Origin: Pararhodobacter zhoushanensis
Lineage (GTDB): Bacteria; Pseudomonadota; Alphaproteobacteria; Rhodobacterales; Rhodobacteraceae
Length of the DNA stretch: 64,000 bases
Assembly (NCBI RefSeq): GCF_003990445.1
Contig: NZ_REEZ01000004.1
Span: 62,001-126,000 of the forward strand
Direction: 5' to 3'
Numbering within the stretch: position 1 is the stretch's first letter; the number at the start of each line of letters is the position of its first letter. This document shows positions 47,875 to 57,230 of the stretch, one piece after another. The notes beneath the pieces were generated by a model. It was given only the letters and a program-made list of their open reading frames with translations. It ran no database searches and was not told the origin of the DNA. Made by a program: the position numbers and the translations under genes.

Positions 47875-48372
47875 ATGCCGCGTCTCTTGCTCCGCCTGAT
47901 CATCGTGTCGCTGTTCGCCGCCTCTCCCGTGCTGGCGCAGCAGGGGGTGCAGATCAGCTTTGGTCAGTCCCTCCAACTGGAAGGGACCGCGCTGGAAGTG
48001 ACGGCGGACGATCTCACCGTCGACCAGACGACCGGGGCCACCGAATTCACCGGCAATGTTGTGGCCGAACAGGGCGACCTGCATATTTCGGCTCAATCAC
48101 TTCGGCTGGTGTATACTCAGGACACGCAGACCGGCAGCCAGCGGATCGCTCGGCTGGTGGCCTCTGGCGGGGTGACGATGGCCACGCCGACCGAAGCGCT
48201 GGAAGCCCGCGAAGCGGTCTACGACATGGACGCGCAAACGCTGGAAATGACCGGCAGCGTGATGCTGGTGCAGGGTGCCAACATGCTGTCGGGTGAACGC
48301 TTTGTTGCCGATCTGCGCTCGGGCTCGGGTCGCATGATGGGCCGTGTGCGCACCATCATCCGGATGGAATGA
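47875..48372 (+). CDS. lptA: LPS transport periplasmic protein LptA
   Basis: The 165-residue protein has a signal peptide ending VLAQQ and an OstA/LptA jellyroll: LEVTADDLTVDQTTGATEFT, GNVVAEQGDLHISAQSLRLV and MATPTEALEAREAVYDM. It bridges inner and outer membranes for LPS transport. It lies 10 bp after lptC and 6 bp before lptB. Confidence 0.92.
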   Translation: MPRLLLRLIIVSLFAASPVLAQQGVQISFGQSLQLEGTALEVTADDLTVDQTTGATEFTGNVVAEQGDLHISAQSLRLVYTQDTQTGSQRIARLVASGGVTMATPTEALEAREAVYDMDAQTLEMTGSVMLVQGANMLSGERFVADLRSGSGRMMGRVRTIIRME

Positions 48373-48378
48373 CACCTT

Positions 48379-49119
48379 ATGAGTTCTGCCGAACCGCTGG
48401 CCGACGGCCTGCGCATCCAGGGGCTGCGCAAAAGTTACAAGCGTCGCCCGATCCTCAAAGGCATTGATCTGGACCTGCGCCGCGGCGAGGTTGTCGCGCT
48501 GCTGGGGCCGAATGGCTCGGGCAAGACGACGTGCTTTTACTGCGTCGCCGGGCTGGTCCCGGCGGACGGCGGGCGCGTCAGCATCGACGGTATCGACGTG
48601 ACCGGCTGGCCGATGTACCGCCGTGCGCGCATGGGTATCGGCTATCTGCCGCAAGAGATGTCGATCTTTCGCGGGTTGTCGGTCGAAGACAATATCAAGG
48701 CCATTCTGGAAATCGCCGAGCCTGATCGCGGCACCCGTGAGGCCCGGCTGGAAGAGCTTCTGTCCGAATTCCACATTGAAGGCCTGCGCAAATCCCCGGC
48801 GCTGGCCCTGTCGGGCGGCGAACGGCGGCGGGCCGAGATCGCGCGCTGTCTGGCCTCGAACCCGGCCTTCGTGCTGCTCGATGAACCGTTTGCCGGCGTT
48901 GACCCCATTGCGGTGGGCGACATCCGCGCGTTGGTCGGCGATCTGACCGCACGGGGTATCGGCGTGCTGATCACCGATCACAACGTGCGCGAAACGCTTG
49001 AGATCGTGGACAGGGCCTATATCCTTCACGACGGGACCGTGCTGATGACCGGCACACCCGAAGAGGTGGTGGCCAATGATGACGTGCGCCGCGTCTATCT
49101 GGGTGACAGCTTCCGCTAA
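48379..49119 (+). CDS. lptB: LPS export ABC ATPase LptB
   Basis: The 246-residue ATPase has Walker A LLGPNGSGKTT, Q-loop YLPQEMSIFRGLSVEDNIKA, signature LSGGERRRAEIARCLA, Walker B FVLLDEPFAGVDPIAV and switch His in ITDHNVRETL. The YLPQ and FRGLSV stretch is typical of LptB. It powers LPS extraction with LptF and LptG, which are encoded elsewhere. Confidence 0.97.
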   Translation: MSSAEPLADGLRIQGLRKSYKRRPILKGIDLDLRRGEVVALLGPNGSGKTTCFYCVAGLVPADGGRVSIDGIDVTGWPMYRRARMGIGYLPQEMSIFRGLSVEDNIKAILEIAEPDRGTREARLEELLSEFHIEGLRKSPALALSGGERRRAEIARCLASNPAFVLLDEPFAGVDPIAVGDIRALVGDLTARGIGVLITDHNVRETLEIVDRAYILHDGTVLMTGTPEEVVANDDVRRVYLGDSFR

Positions 49120-49137
49120 GATCCGGGGGCACAGCCC

Positions 49138-50412
49138 GTGGGGATGAGCCCGCGGCTTGAGCTGCGGCTTGAGCAGCGCCTCGCCCTGACGCCCGAGCTG
49201 CGCACCCGGCTGGCCATCCTGCGCATGTCGCCGTCCGAACTGGCCGACGAACTGGCGCGCGAAGCCGGGCGCAATCCGTTCCTGCTGGTCGAAAGCCGTA
49301 GCGCCGGGCAGGCGGTGACCTTGTCGGTCGAAGACCGCCAGACCGCGCACGCCGCACCCTTTCAGGACGACCTGCGCCGCCAGATCGGGCGTATGGCGCT
49401 GCCCGAACGCATCGCAGCGATGGCGCTCTTGCTGATCTCGGAGCTGGGGCCAGACGGGTTGCTGGACACCGACCTTGCCACGCTGGCCGAGGAATACGCG
49501 CTGGACGAGGACGAACTGGCCGAGGCCCTCACCGCGCTGCAACGCTGCGAGCCAGCCGGTATCGGCGCGCGCACGGTGGGTGAGGCGCTGTCCCTGCAAC
49601 TGATCGACAAGGGGCTGAGTGCCGATCAGGCGGCGACGACGGTCGGGCAGCTTGCCGCCTTTGCCCGTCAGGACTGGAAGAGTATCGCCACCGCCCTGGG
49701 CCTGTCGCAAAGCGAGGCGCGGGACCGCGCCGACCTGTTGCGCAGTCTCACGGCGCATCCGATCCATGATGATGGCCGGGACGCGGCAACCATCCTGTCG
49801 CCCGACCTGAAACTGCTGCGCAAAGCGGGTGAGATCAGCGTTGTGCCGGTTGATTCGAATCGCCCGGTGGCGGCGCTCGATCACGCCATGGTGCGCAAGG
49901 CCGAGACCGAAAACTTCGCACCCGAGCTGCTGGCCCGTGCCCGCGCGATGCTGGCGGCACTGGAGCAGCGCGGCAAGACGCTGGGACGGATCGGGACATG
50001 GCTGGCGCAAACGCAGGCCGGGTTCTTTGATCACGGACCGCTGGCGATGGTTCCCGCCACACAACAGGATCTGGCCGCCGAACTGGGCCTGCATCCGTCG
50101 ACGGTCAGCCGCGCCCTTGCTGGCAAGGCGATTGACGTGGACGGAAGGCTCTGGCCGCTGAGCATTTTCTTCTCGGCCACGCTGCAAAGCGCCGGCGGCC
50201 CGGTGTCGGCCCGCGCGGTGCAGCGTCAGATCGCCGAGCTGATCGCCGCCGAGCCCGCAGCCAAGCCGCTGTCGGACGATGCGATCACTAGAATGTTGCA
50301 TGATCGAGGCGTTGACATCGCCCGTAGAACTGTCGCCAAATACAGACAAGGCCTGCGAATTCCCCCGTCCTCGACGCGGCGCAGACTGGCCGCTTCTAAA
50401 CGCGGGGGATGA
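49138..50412 (+). CDS. rpoN: RNA polymerase sigma-54 factor
   Basis: The frame starts with GTG 49138, with an ATG two codons later. The 424-residue factor has the activator-contact region I (LELRLEQRLALTPELRTRLA, QxLxMT-like), a core-binding domain, an HTH at LGLHPSTVSRALAGKAID and the RpoN box ARRTVAKYR near the end. It is shorter than the 470-500 residues of most RpoN proteins; the acidic region II is nearly absent. In Rhodobacteraceae it serves nitrogen, motility or transport genes. The order lptB-rpoN-hpf-ptsN is classical. Confidence 0.95.
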   Translation: MGMSPRLELRLEQRLALTPELRTRLAILRMSPSELADELAREAGRNPFLLVESRSAGQAVTLSVEDRQTAHAAPFQDDLRRQIGRMALPERIAAMALLLISELGPDGLLDTDLATLAEEYALDEDELAEALTALQRCEPAGIGARTVGEALSLQLIDKGLSADQAATTVGQLAAFARQDWKSIATALGLSQSEARDRADLLRSLTAHPIHDDGRDAATILSPDLKLLRKAGEISVVPVDSNRPVAALDHAMVRKAETENFAPELLARARAMLAALEQRGKTLGRIGTWLAQTQAGFFDHGPLAMVPATQQDLAAELGLHPSTVSRALAGKAIDVDGRLWPLSIFFSATLQSAGGPVSARAVQRQIAELIAAEPAAKPLSDDAITRMLHDRGVDIARRTVAKYRQGLRIPPSSTRRRLAASKRGG

Positions 50413-50493
50413 GTACGCAACGACAGGCCGAGCTGGCGGAAACGCCCGGTGCCGTGTTGGCTCAGGGGTGTCCGTCGTAAGAAGGAGAGGCCC

Positions 50494-51060
50494 ATGCGGT
50501 ACCAGATCAGTGGAAAACAGATCGATGTTGGCGAGGCGCTCCAGTCGCATGTGAAAAGCGAACTGGGCAACGTGATGGAGAAATACTCCCAGCGGCCGAC
50601 CGACGCGAATATCGTGTTTTCCCGTGAAGGCCACACCCATGTCTGCGAATCAACCGTGCACTTGTCGACCGGGCTCACGGCCCAGGCCAAGGGTCAGGCC
50701 AACGACATCTACGCTGCCTTTGATGCCTGTTGCGAGCGCATGGACAAGCAGTTGCGCCGTTACAAGCGGCGTCTGAAGGACCACCACCGCGATCGGGTTG
50801 CCCCGGTTGAATTCGGTGAGGGTTCCTCGTATATCCTCGCTTCTGACGAAGGGTCGGATGCGGATGAGCCCGATACTCTGCAACCCATGATCATCGCCGA
50901 GATGGAAGCGCGTATTCCATCGATCTCGGCCGGTGAAGCGGTGATGCAGATGGAGCTTGCCCATTCACCAGTCCTGGTGTTCCGCAACGAGCGTCACGGG
51001 GGGATCAATGTGGTCTACCGACGCGAAGATGGGAATGTCGGCTGGATTGACCCGCAATAA
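50494..51060 (+). CDS. hpf: Ribosome hibernation promoting factor, long form
   Basis: AAGGAGAGG sits just before ATG 50494. Residues 1-105 are the S30AE/HPF fold (MRYQISGKQIDVGEALQSHV, ERMDKQLRRYKRRLKDHH). Residues 130-188 are the long-form C-terminal dimerisation domain (EAVMQMELAHSPVLVFRNER, VVYRREDGNVGWIDPQ). The 188-residue long form pairs 70S ribosomes into 100S dimers in stationary phase. A GC hairpin (51069-51097) follows before ptsN. Confidence 0.95.
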   Translation: MRYQISGKQIDVGEALQSHVKSELGNVMEKYSQRPTDANIVFSREGHTHVCESTVHLSTGLTAQAKGQANDIYAAFDACCERMDKQLRRYKRRLKDHHRDRVAPVEFGEGSSYILASDEGSDADEPDTLQPMIIAEMEARIPSISAGEAVMQMELAHSPVLVFRNERHGGINVVYRREDGNVGWIDPQ

Positions 51061-51130
51061 TTCGGTTCGGCCCCCTGCGCAGCGCGCGCGGGGGGCCAGA
51101 CCTATCGCGAAGACGGAGCAGGAGCACTGC

Positions 51131-51595
51131 ATGGAATTGGCTGATCTGTTGACGCCCGGGGCAATCCGGGTCTGCAACGCTGTGAAAAGCAAGAAACGCC
51201 TGTTCCAGGATCTCGCTGAAATCGCTGCGGCCGCCCATGGGATCGATGAATCGATCGCCATCGACGCGCTGCAGGAACGTGAAAGCCTTGGCCCGACCGG
51301 GGTTGGACATGGTGTCGCCCTGCCCCACGCCCGTATCGACAGCATCGAACGCGTGCGCGGGATCTTCATCCGTCTGGACCGCCCGCTCGACTATGGCTCG
51401 GTTGACCGCGCGCCGGTCGATCTGGTGTTTGCGCTGTTCGCGCCCCGCGATGCCGGGGTTGAGCATCTCAAGGCGCTGGCGCTGGTCTCGCGCACGCTGC
51501 GCGACGCGTCGGTTTGCGCCAAGCTGCGCGCCAACGAAGACCCCGACAAATTGTTCGCCATCCTGACGGAAACCGCCGACAGCAAGGCCGCCTGA
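51131..51595 (+). CDS. ptsN: Nitrogen-regulatory PTS enzyme IIA
   Basis: ATG 51131, after GGAGCA, gives 154 residues. The phosphorylated His is in GVGHGVALPHARIDSI. Flanking family blocks are LFQDLAEIAAAAHGIDESI and PVDLVFALFAPRDAGVEHLK. EIIA-Ntr links carbon/nitrogen status to potassium transport and regulators. It ends the rnd-lptC-lptA-lptB-rpoN-hpf-ptsN run and converges with the pseudouridine synthase gene, 3 bp apart. Confidence 0.96.
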   Translation: MELADLLTPGAIRVCNAVKSKKRLFQDLAEIAAAAHGIDESIAIDALQERESLGPTGVGHGVALPHARIDSIERVRGIFIRLDRPLDYGSVDRAPVDLVFALFAPRDAGVEHLKALALVSRTLRDASVCAKLRANEDPDKLFAILTETADSKAA

Positions 51596-51598
51596 GGC

Positions 51599-52249
51599 CT
51601 AGAACGGCGCGGTTGACCGAAAGGTCATCTGCGCCCCCGTGCGCGGGTGACGCAGCCGCAGCTCTTCGGCATGCAGCATCAGGCGCGGGTAGTCCAGCGC
51701 AGCACCCGTCGCATAGAGCGGATCGCCCAGAATAGGGTGCCCCATCGCCAGCATATGAACGCGCAGCTGGTGGCTGCGCCCGGTCAGCGGCTTCAACGCC
51801 ATGCGCGTGGTGTCGCCCTCATGGCGCAGGACACGCCAGTCGGTCTGTGACGGCCGCCCGTTCACCGTATCGACCATCTGGCGCGGGCGGTTGGGCCAGT
51901 CTACGCCCAGCGGCAGATCAACCTGGCCTTTTTGCTCTTCGGGGTGACCCTGCACGCGGGCGATATAGCGCTTCTGCGTCTTGCGCTCTTCGAACTGGCG
52001 ACCCAGATGCGCCTGCGCCTGCTGCGTCAACGCAAAGATGATCACGCCCGAGGTGTCCAGATCCAGCCGATGCACGAGCAGCACTTCGGGATACTCTTCC
52101 CGCAGGCGCGCAATCAGGCAATCCGCCCGATCCTCACCCCGACCGGGGACAGACAGCAGACCAGAGTCCTTGTCCGCCACCAGCAGATCGTCATCCAGAT
52201 GCAGGATACGCGGGGCTCCCGGCGGCGGGGCATAGATGAATTCACTCAT
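51599..52249 (-). CDS. RluA-family pseudouridine synthase (no S4 domain)
   Basis: ATG 52249 gives 216 residues. The catalytic Asp is in LLVHRLDLDTSGVIIFALT; KRYIARVQGHP, LKPLTGRSHQLRVHML and HPILGDPLYA are the other family motifs. With no S4 RNA-binding domain and this size, it resembles RluA, which modifies 23S rRNA U746 and tRNA U32. The upstream reading frame to 52450 has no ribosome site and a poor composition. Confidence 0.93.
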   Translation of the reverse strand: MSEFIYAPPPGAPRILHLDDDLLVADKDSGLLSVPGRGEDRADCLIARLREEYPEVLLVHRLDLDTSGVIIFALTQQAQAHLGRQFEERKTQKRYIARVQGHPEEQKGQVDLPLGVDWPNRPRQMVDTVNGRPSQTDWRVLRHEGDTTRMALKPLTGRSHQLRVHMLAMGHPILGDPLYATGAALDYPRLMLHAEELRLRHPRTGAQMTFRSTAPF

Positions 52250-52364
52250 ACCCTTGCGGATAGACCTGTGCGCAGGGTCAGTCCAGCGGAACTGCTGGTG
52301 GCAGTGCTCTTCGATCCGCTCACCCGGCTCAACACCTTTCCGGGACACGCGCCGAAGTTCGCGT

Positions 52365-52721
52365 TCACGATCGGCCCAAGTCGTCCAGATACAGGCGCAC
52401 TGCGTCTTGCACATGGCGGAAACGATCGCCGCCCAGATGTTTGCCCCCATACCAGCGGGTGACCACGATGATATGGTCGCGCAGCCCCTCGCGCTCGAGC
52501 ATGCGCACGATCAACATGCCCGCCCCGGCCTCGCCGTCGTCGTTTTTCACCGGTGCGTCGGCGGTCAGCAAGGCCCAGGTGTTATGCGTTGCCTTGGCGA
52601 ATTTCTTCTTGCGGCACAGCTCCTTGATGAACGCCTTCGCGTCATCCTCACTGGTGCAAGGCCCGCCCGAAACCGCATATTTCGACCCGCGGTCGCTGAT
52701 GACATTCTCAAGGATACGCAT
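52365..52721 (-). CDS. YigZ/IMPACT-family protein (UPF0029-like)
   Basis: The 118-residue product has the family core KATHNTWALLTADAPVKNDDGEAGAGMLI... split into NDDGEAGAGMLIVRMLE and IIVVTRWYGGKHLGGDRFRH, the DDGE and RWYGGxxLG marks of YigZ/IMPACT. It is short: the C-terminal ferredoxin-like domain of YigZ is absent. The family role is uncertain; eukaryotic IMPACT affects translation control. Confidence 0.82.
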   Translation of the reverse strand: MRILENVISDRGSKYAVSGGPCTSEDDAKAFIKELCRKKKFAKATHNTWALLTADAPVKNDDGEAGAGMLIVRMLEREGLRDHIIVVTRWYGGKHLGGDRFRHVQDAVRLYLDDLGRS

Positions 52722-52795
52722 GCTTCAGGCTTAGGCCGCGGCAACAACAGGGGCAAGCCTGTGCGCGGCGCTATCCATGGGAAGCGCCGCGCCGA

Positions 52796-53134
52796 TCAGT
52801 CCAGCGTACGGATGAGTTTGCGCTCTAGCGGGGCCAGAACGCTGCGCAGCGTGCTGCCGCGTTTCAGCACCTGTCCCTCTGCCCCGATCAGCGCATAGAG
52901 CTGCTGGCGCTGGCGCAGGGCCGGAATCTTTTCGACGCGATAGAGCGGGTTTTCGGCGGCACGCCGAAAGATGCAGAACACAGCCCGGTCGCGCAGCGCC
53001 GAAATGCCGTAGTCGCGCCACTCACCGGCTGCAACGAACCGGCCATAGACCGAGAGGATCTGACCCAGCTCGAACCGATCATAACTCACCTGCTCGGTGT
53101 AAGACGGCGCAGAGCCGAAATTTTGCACATTCAT
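52796..53134 (-). CDS. DUF2794 protein
   Basis: ATG 53134 gives 112 residues matching the alphaproteobacterial DUF2794 pattern: SYDRFELGQILSVYGRFVAA, GEWRDYGISALRDRAVFCIF, RRAAENPLYRVEKIPALRQR and a QVLKRGSTLRSVLAPLERKL tail. Function is unknown. It stands alone between the IMPACT-like and I78 genes. Confidence 0.88.
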   Translation of the reverse strand: MNVQNFGSAPSYTEQVSYDRFELGQILSVYGRFVAAGEWRDYGISALRDRAVFCIFRRAAENPLYRVEKIPALRQRQQLYALIGAEGQVLKRGSTLRSVLAPLERKLIRTLD

Positions 53135-53332
53135 GAGAAAAATCGTGTCTCTCGCCCGTCGATAAATCAAGCCTTACACCGGCGTTGCGGCAAAATTTTC
53201 GGACTTCCCACCGTCTTTGCCCCGTTCTGCCCGCGAATCGCCATGATCCTGCTCGATACTCCACGCCATCGCATGACCGTTCCGGGCCTCGTTGGGCCCC
53301 CACCCGACGGGAGCAAACCCCGGCAAAGCGAA

Positions 53333-53360
53333 GGACCGGGTGCTGCAAGGCACCCGGTCC
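53333..53360 (-). terminator. Terminator-like hairpin after the I78 gene
   Basis: A perfect 11-bp stem (GGACCGGGTGC with GCACCCGGTCC) with a six-base loop lies 21 bp after the I78 stop on the minus strand, followed by TTCGCTTT. The 247-bp gap around it (53135-53381) shows no gene. Confidence 0.6.
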
Positions 53361-53381
53361 GGCTTTATTGCGGCTGACAGC

Positions 53382-53768
53382 TTATCCGCAGCTAAGCGAC
53401 ACCACGCGCCGACGCGTTTCGCGATCAACCGTCACGTTCAGGCGTTGTGGGTTGTGGTCCATCGTCACCGGGTCGCCCTGACCGATAACCCGCACCGGTC
53501 CGGGGGCCGGGAAAGGTTGCGGCGCGACGCTGCCGACAAAATGCTGCAAACTGTTCGCGCCACAGGTATCCGACGGGTCCGTGCTGATCGGCGCGACCGG
53601 CGGTGTAACGCGCGGCGGCTGGGCCATGGGGGGAGACATCGGCGGCGCTTCGGGCACAACTGGCTCCATCGGCGGGGCGGGCCGGTAATACGGGCCCGAT
53701 GACATCGGTGGCATCGGCTCGCACGCTGCGAGCAACACGATGCCTGCAAGGGCTAGGATGGGTCTCAT
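53382..53768 (-). CDS. Lipoprotein with peptidase-inhibitor I78 domain
   Basis: A lipobox (LAGIVLLAAC, Cys16) is followed by a Pro/Met-rich linker of about 45 residues. The I78 inhibitor pattern follows: DTCGANSLQHFVGSVAP, VRVIGQGDPVTMDHNPQRLN and a final RVVSLSCG with the second Cys. The protein is probably an outer- or inner-membrane-anchored inhibitor of serine proteases. It is 128 residues long and divergent from smpB. Confidence 0.85.
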   Translation of the reverse strand: MRPILALAGIVLLAACEPMPPMSSGPYYRPAPPMEPVVPEAPPMSPPMAQPPRVTPPVAPISTDPSDTCGANSLQHFVGSVAPQPFPAPGPVRVIGQGDPVTMDHNPQRLNVTVDRETRRRVVSLSCG

Positions 53769-53853
53769 AAACGGACATTCCTCCTGGGTAGGTGGGCAGC
53801 GCGAAACAGCGCCACCACTGGACAGGCTCTAATCAAACCAATAGATCGCGAGA

Positions 53854-54330
53854 ATGGCCCAGAAAAAGCACGATCCCAACAGCAAAGTGATCGCCGAGAA
53901 CCGGCGTGCCCGCTTCGATTACTTCATCGAGAACGATCTCGAATGCGGAATCGTCCTGTACGGGTCGGAAGTGAAATCGCTGCGCCAGGGCGGTGCCAAC
54001 ATCGCCGAAAGCTATGCCACCGTCGAAAACGGCGAGCTGTGGCTGATCAACTCGGCCATCGCGCCTTACCTGCAGGCAAAGACCTGGGGCCATGAAGAAC
54101 GCCGCAAACGCAAGCTGCTGGTCAGCCGAAAAGAGCTGTCCCGTCTGTGGGCGGCAACCGCGAAAGACGGCATGACGCTGGTGCCGATGGTCATGTACTT
54201 CAACGACAAAGGCCGCGTGAAGATCAAGATCGGCGTCGGCAAAGGCAAGAAGCTGACCGACAAACGCGAGACCTCGGCCAAGCGCGACTGGGACCGCCAG
54301 AAGCGCCGGTTGCTCAAAGAGCACGGCTGA
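53854..54330 (+). CDS. smpB: SsrA-binding protein SmpB
   Basis: The 158-residue tmRNA-binding protein has [60 protein letters not shown] and a basic [16 protein letters not shown] tail that enters the ribosome A site. It rescues stalled ribosomes with tmRNA. No ssrA gene is seen in the window. Confidence 0.98.
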   Translation: MAQKKHDPNSKVIAENRRARFDYFIENDLECGIVLYGSEVKSLRQGGANIAESYATVENGELWLINSAIAPYLQAKTWGHEERRKRKLLVSRKELSRLWAATAKDGMTLVPMVMYFNDKGRVKIKIGVGKGKKLTDKRETSAKRDWDRQKRRLLKEHG

Positions 54331-54405
54331 CACTTCGGGTTACCGATTGCATCCAGACTGCCCGACGGGCAAATTGGCGCAAACGTTCTGACCTGGAGCT
54401 TACCG

Positions 54406-55515
54406 ATGAAAACCCGCGCCGCCGTTGCCTTTGAGGCGAAGAAACCGCTCGAAATCGTTGAACTTGATCTGGAAGGCCCCAAGGCGGGCGAAGTCCTGGT
54501 CGAGATCATGGCGACCGGCATCTGCCACACCGACGCCTACACGCTGGACGGTCTGGATAGCGAGGGAATCTTCCCGTCGGTGCTGGGCCATGAGGGTGCC
54601 GGTATCGTGCGCGAAGTCGGCGCGGGCGTCACATCGGTGAAGCCGGGCGACCACGTGATCCCGCTCTACACCCCCGAATGCCGCCAGTGCAAAAGCTGCC
54701 TGAGCGGCAAGACCAACCTTTGCACCGCGATCCGCGCCACGCAGGGCAAGGGCGTGATGCCCGACGGCACCACGCGTTTCAGCTACAAGGGTCAGCCGAT
54801 CTATCACTACATGGGCTGCTCGACCTTCTCCAACTTCACCGTCCTGCCCGAGATCGCGGTCGCCAAGATCCGCGACGACGCGCCCTTCGACAAGGCCTGC
54901 TACATTGGCTGCGGCGTGACCACCGGCGTGGGTGCCGTGATCAACTCAGCCAAGGTCGAGCCCGGCGCGAATGTCGTGGTCTTCGGTCTGGGCGGCATTG
55001 GCCTGAACGTCATTCAGGGCGCGCGGATGGTCGGGGCCGACAAGATCATCGGCGTCGATATCAATGACGACAAAGCGCAGTGGGGCAAGATGTTCGGCAT
55101 GACCCATTTCGTGAACCCCACCAAGATCGACGGCGACATCGTCAGCCATCTGGTCGCGCTGACCGACGGTGGCGCGGATTACACCTTCGACTGCACCGGC
55201 AACACCACCGTGATGCGTCAGGCGCTTGAGGCCTGCCACCGTGGCTGGGGCGTCTCGACCGTGATCGGCGTGGCCGAGGCGGGGAAAGAAATCTCTACCC
55301 GGCCGTTCCAATTGGTTACCGGGCGCGTCTGGCAAGGTTCGGCCTTCGGTGGCGCGCGCGGGCGCACGGATGTGCCGAAAATCGTCGACTGGTACATGAA
55401 CAAGAAGATCGAAATCGACCCGATGATCACCCACACGCTGTCGCTGGAAGAGATCAACAAGGGGTTCGAGCTGATGCACGCCGGCGAATCGATCCGCTCG
55501 GTCGTGGTGTTCTGA
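54406..55515 (+). CDS. frmA: S-(hydroxymethyl)glutathione dehydrogenase (class III ADH)
   Basis: The 369-residue zinc enzyme oxidises the glutathione adduct of formaldehyde with NAD+. The catalytic zinc is bound by Cys in [10 protein letters not shown], His in [13 protein letters not shown] and Cys in YIGCGVTTG. The structural zinc cysteines lie in [15 protein letters not shown]. The NAD fold is [19 protein letters not shown]. It shares a base with the start of fghA, giving a two-gene detoxification operon. Confidence 0.97.
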   Translation: MKTRAAVAFEAKKPLEIVELDLEGPKAGEVLVEIMATGICHTDAYTLDGLDSEGIFPSVLGHEGAGIVREVGAGVTSVKPGDHVIPLYTPECRQCKSCLSGKTNLCTAIRATQGKGVMPDGTTRFSYKGQPIYHYMGCSTFSNFTVLPEIAVAKIRDDAPFDKACYIGCGVTTGVGAVINSAKVEPGANVVVFGLGGIGLNVIQGARMVGADKIIGVDINDDKAQWGKMFGMTHFVNPTKIDGDIVSHLVALTDGGADYTFDCTGNTTVMRQALEACHRGWGVSTVIGVAEAGKEISTRPFQLVTGRVWQGSAFGGARGRTDVPKIVDWYMNKKIEIDPMITHTLSLEEINKGFELMHAGESIRSVVVF

Positions 55516-56348
55516 TGGAACGCATCAACCGCTGGCGTTCGCATGGCGGCTGGCAGGAAGTCTGGCGCCATGACAGCGCCGAGACCGGCACGCCGATGGA
55601 GTTCTCGATCTTCCTGCCCGATGGCGAGGGGCCGATGCCCGTGGTCTGGTTCCTGTCGGGGCTGACCTGCTCCTGGGCGAATGTCACTGAAAAGGGCGAG
55701 TTCCGCGCGGCCTGCGCGGAACACGGGGTGATCCTGATCGCCCCCGACACCTCGCCACGCGGCGAGGGCGTGCCGGATGATGCCGAGGGCGCCTATGACT
55801 TTGGCCTCGGTGCCGGGTTCTATGTCGATGCGACGCAAGCCCCCTGGGCCGCGAACTACCGCATGCGCAGCTATATCGAGACGGAACTGCCCGCGCTGGT
55901 GGCGCAGCACTTCCCGGTCGACGTGTCGCGGCAGGGGATTACCGGGCACTCGATGGGCGGGCATGGCGCGCTGACCATCGGGTTGCGCAACCCGGAACGC
56001 TTCCGCTCGGTCAGCGCCATCGCCCCGATCTGCGCGCCCAGCGACTGCCCTTGGGGGCACAAGGCGTTGGGGCTGTATCTGGGCGACGACCGGGCAACCT
56101 GGGCCGAATACGACGCCTGCCGCCTGATCGATGCGGGCGCCCGGCTGCCGGCGCTGAAGGTGGATCAGGGCGCGGCGGACGGGTTTCTGGAGAACCAGCT
56201 GATGCCCGAGCGGCTGAAGGCAGCCTGTGACGCTGCCGGCCAACCGCTGGAGCTGACGATGCATGAAGGCTACGATCACTCGTACTACTTCATCTCCAGC
56301 GTTCTGCCCGCTCAGATCGCCTGGCACGCGCAGCATCTGAACGGTTGA
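55515..56348 (+). CDS. fghA: S-formylglutathione hydrolase
   Basis: The 277-residue serine hydrolase releases formate and glutathione after FrmA. The nucleophile is in ITGHSMGGHGALTIGL; an Asp in LPALKVDQGAADGF and His in HEGYDHSYYFISS complete the triad. LSGLTCSWANVTEKGEFRA is the esterase-D oxyanion region. The gene begins at the TGATG junction with frmA. Confidence 0.97.
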   Translation: MERINRWRSHGGWQEVWRHDSAETGTPMEFSIFLPDGEGPMPVVWFLSGLTCSWANVTEKGEFRAACAEHGVILIAPDTSPRGEGVPDDAEGAYDFGLGAGFYVDATQAPWAANYRMRSYIETELPALVAQHFPVDVSRQGITGHSMGGHGALTIGLRNPERFRSVSAIAPICAPSDCPWGHKALGLYLGDDRATWAEYDACRLIDAGARLPALKVDQGAADGFLENQLMPERLKAACDAAGQPLELTMHEGYDHSYYFISSVLPAQIAWHAQHLNG

Positions 56349-56375
56349 GGTTTCGCGCCGTGGTGGCACGGATCA

Positions 56376-56497
56376 GGGGGGCGTTGCCCCCCTCTTCGGC
56401 TGCCGCCGAATTCACCCCCCAGGATATTTAAGGCATAAAGTTGCAGGGTTCACGGACCGTTAAAGCCCAACTTTATGCATCAAATATCCACGGGGGT
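56376..56497. repeat. Dispersed hairpin repeat copy 2 and a large inverted repeat
   Basis: GGGGGGC/GCCCCCC (56376-56392) is followed by CACCCCCCAGGATATTT (56413-56429), matching the element at 2043-2090. Beyond it GGATATTT (56422-56429) and AAATATCC (56482-56489) enclose GCATAAAGTTG (56433-56443) and CAACTTTATGC (56468-56478), a nested perfect inverted repeat. The motif thus occurs twice here, head to head. It lies between convergent genes and could end both transcripts. Confidence 0.65.
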
Positions 56498-56567
56498 TTC
56501 CAAAGGGGGCGCGTGCGCCTCCTTTGGCGGGGGAGCGCGAGGGGCGAGGAGCCCCTCGCTTTGCCTG

Positions 56568-57167
56568 TCACGCTTGCGCGTCGATTTCGGCCAAAAGCTG
56601 TGCGTGCCGCGCGATATAGTCAGCGCGCACCTCGCGCGGGGGGCGCGGCGTGATGGTGATACCGACGATCTCAGGCGTGGGGCGCCCAAAGAAACGGTCA
56701 GCTTCTGCCCGGGTGAAGCCCGCGATCTGCGTCGCTTCCAGCCAGGCGCTGAGCGTATCGGCCTTTTTAATCAGCGTTTTCACGGATTTGGGCAGGATCG
56801 CTGGCAAGCCAAATCGCAAATGGATCGCAGCGGTCAGCCGCGTGTCCAAGGCGCCATAGCTGGGCCCGACTGCCGCTTTGACCGGCGAGATCATATCGCC
56901 GATGACGTATTCCGGCGCGTCATGCAGCAAGGCGGCCAGGCGCCAGCGCGGCTTGAAGCGGGGGTCCAGTCGACCGGCAAGCGTTTCCACCAGCAGCGAA
57001 TGTTCGGCCACGGAGTAGGGCCAGTCACCCGTCGTCTGCCCGTTCCATCGCGCGACAAAGGCCAGCCCATGCGCGATGTCTTCCAGCTCGATGTCCATCG
57101 GTGTGGGGTCGAGCAGATCCAGCCTGCGCCCCGAGAGCATCCGTTGCCAGGCCCGTGGCTGTTTCAT
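56568..57167 (-). CDS. HD-domain phosphohydrolase (YfbR-like)
   Basis: The 199-residue protein has the HD residues His in YSVAEHSLLVETLAG and His-Asp in LAALLHDAPEYVIGDMISPV, with a later Asp in IKKADTLSAW. This matches YfbR-type 5'-nucleotidases and HD hydrolases acting on nucleotides. Metal dependence is expected. The second gene (57231) lies upstream, 63 bp away, on the same strand. Confidence 0.85.
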   Translation of the reverse strand: MKQPRAWQRMLSGRRLDLLDPTPMDIELEDIAHGLAFVARWNGQTTGDWPYSVAEHSLLVETLAGRLDPRFKPRWRLAALLHDAPEYVIGDMISPVKAAVGPSYGALDTRLTAAIHLRFGLPAILPKSVKTLIKKADTLSAWLEATQIAGFTRAEADRFFGRPTPEIVGITITPRPPREVRADYIARHAQLLAEIDAQA

Positions 57168-57230
57168 CGCTATCCCCGTCTGTGGCGCCAGTTCGCAGAT
57201 AGCGAATGCGGCCCAAGGGGTAAAGGCGAC

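Noticed and set aside
48097-50640. An 847-residue minus-strand frame
   Set aside because: It is opposite lptB, rpoN and part of hpf, and shows no family motif.
51069-51097. Terminator between hpf and ptsN
   Set aside because: A strong GC stem is present but no U-run follows, and the classical operon continues; an mRNA-processing hairpin is more likely.
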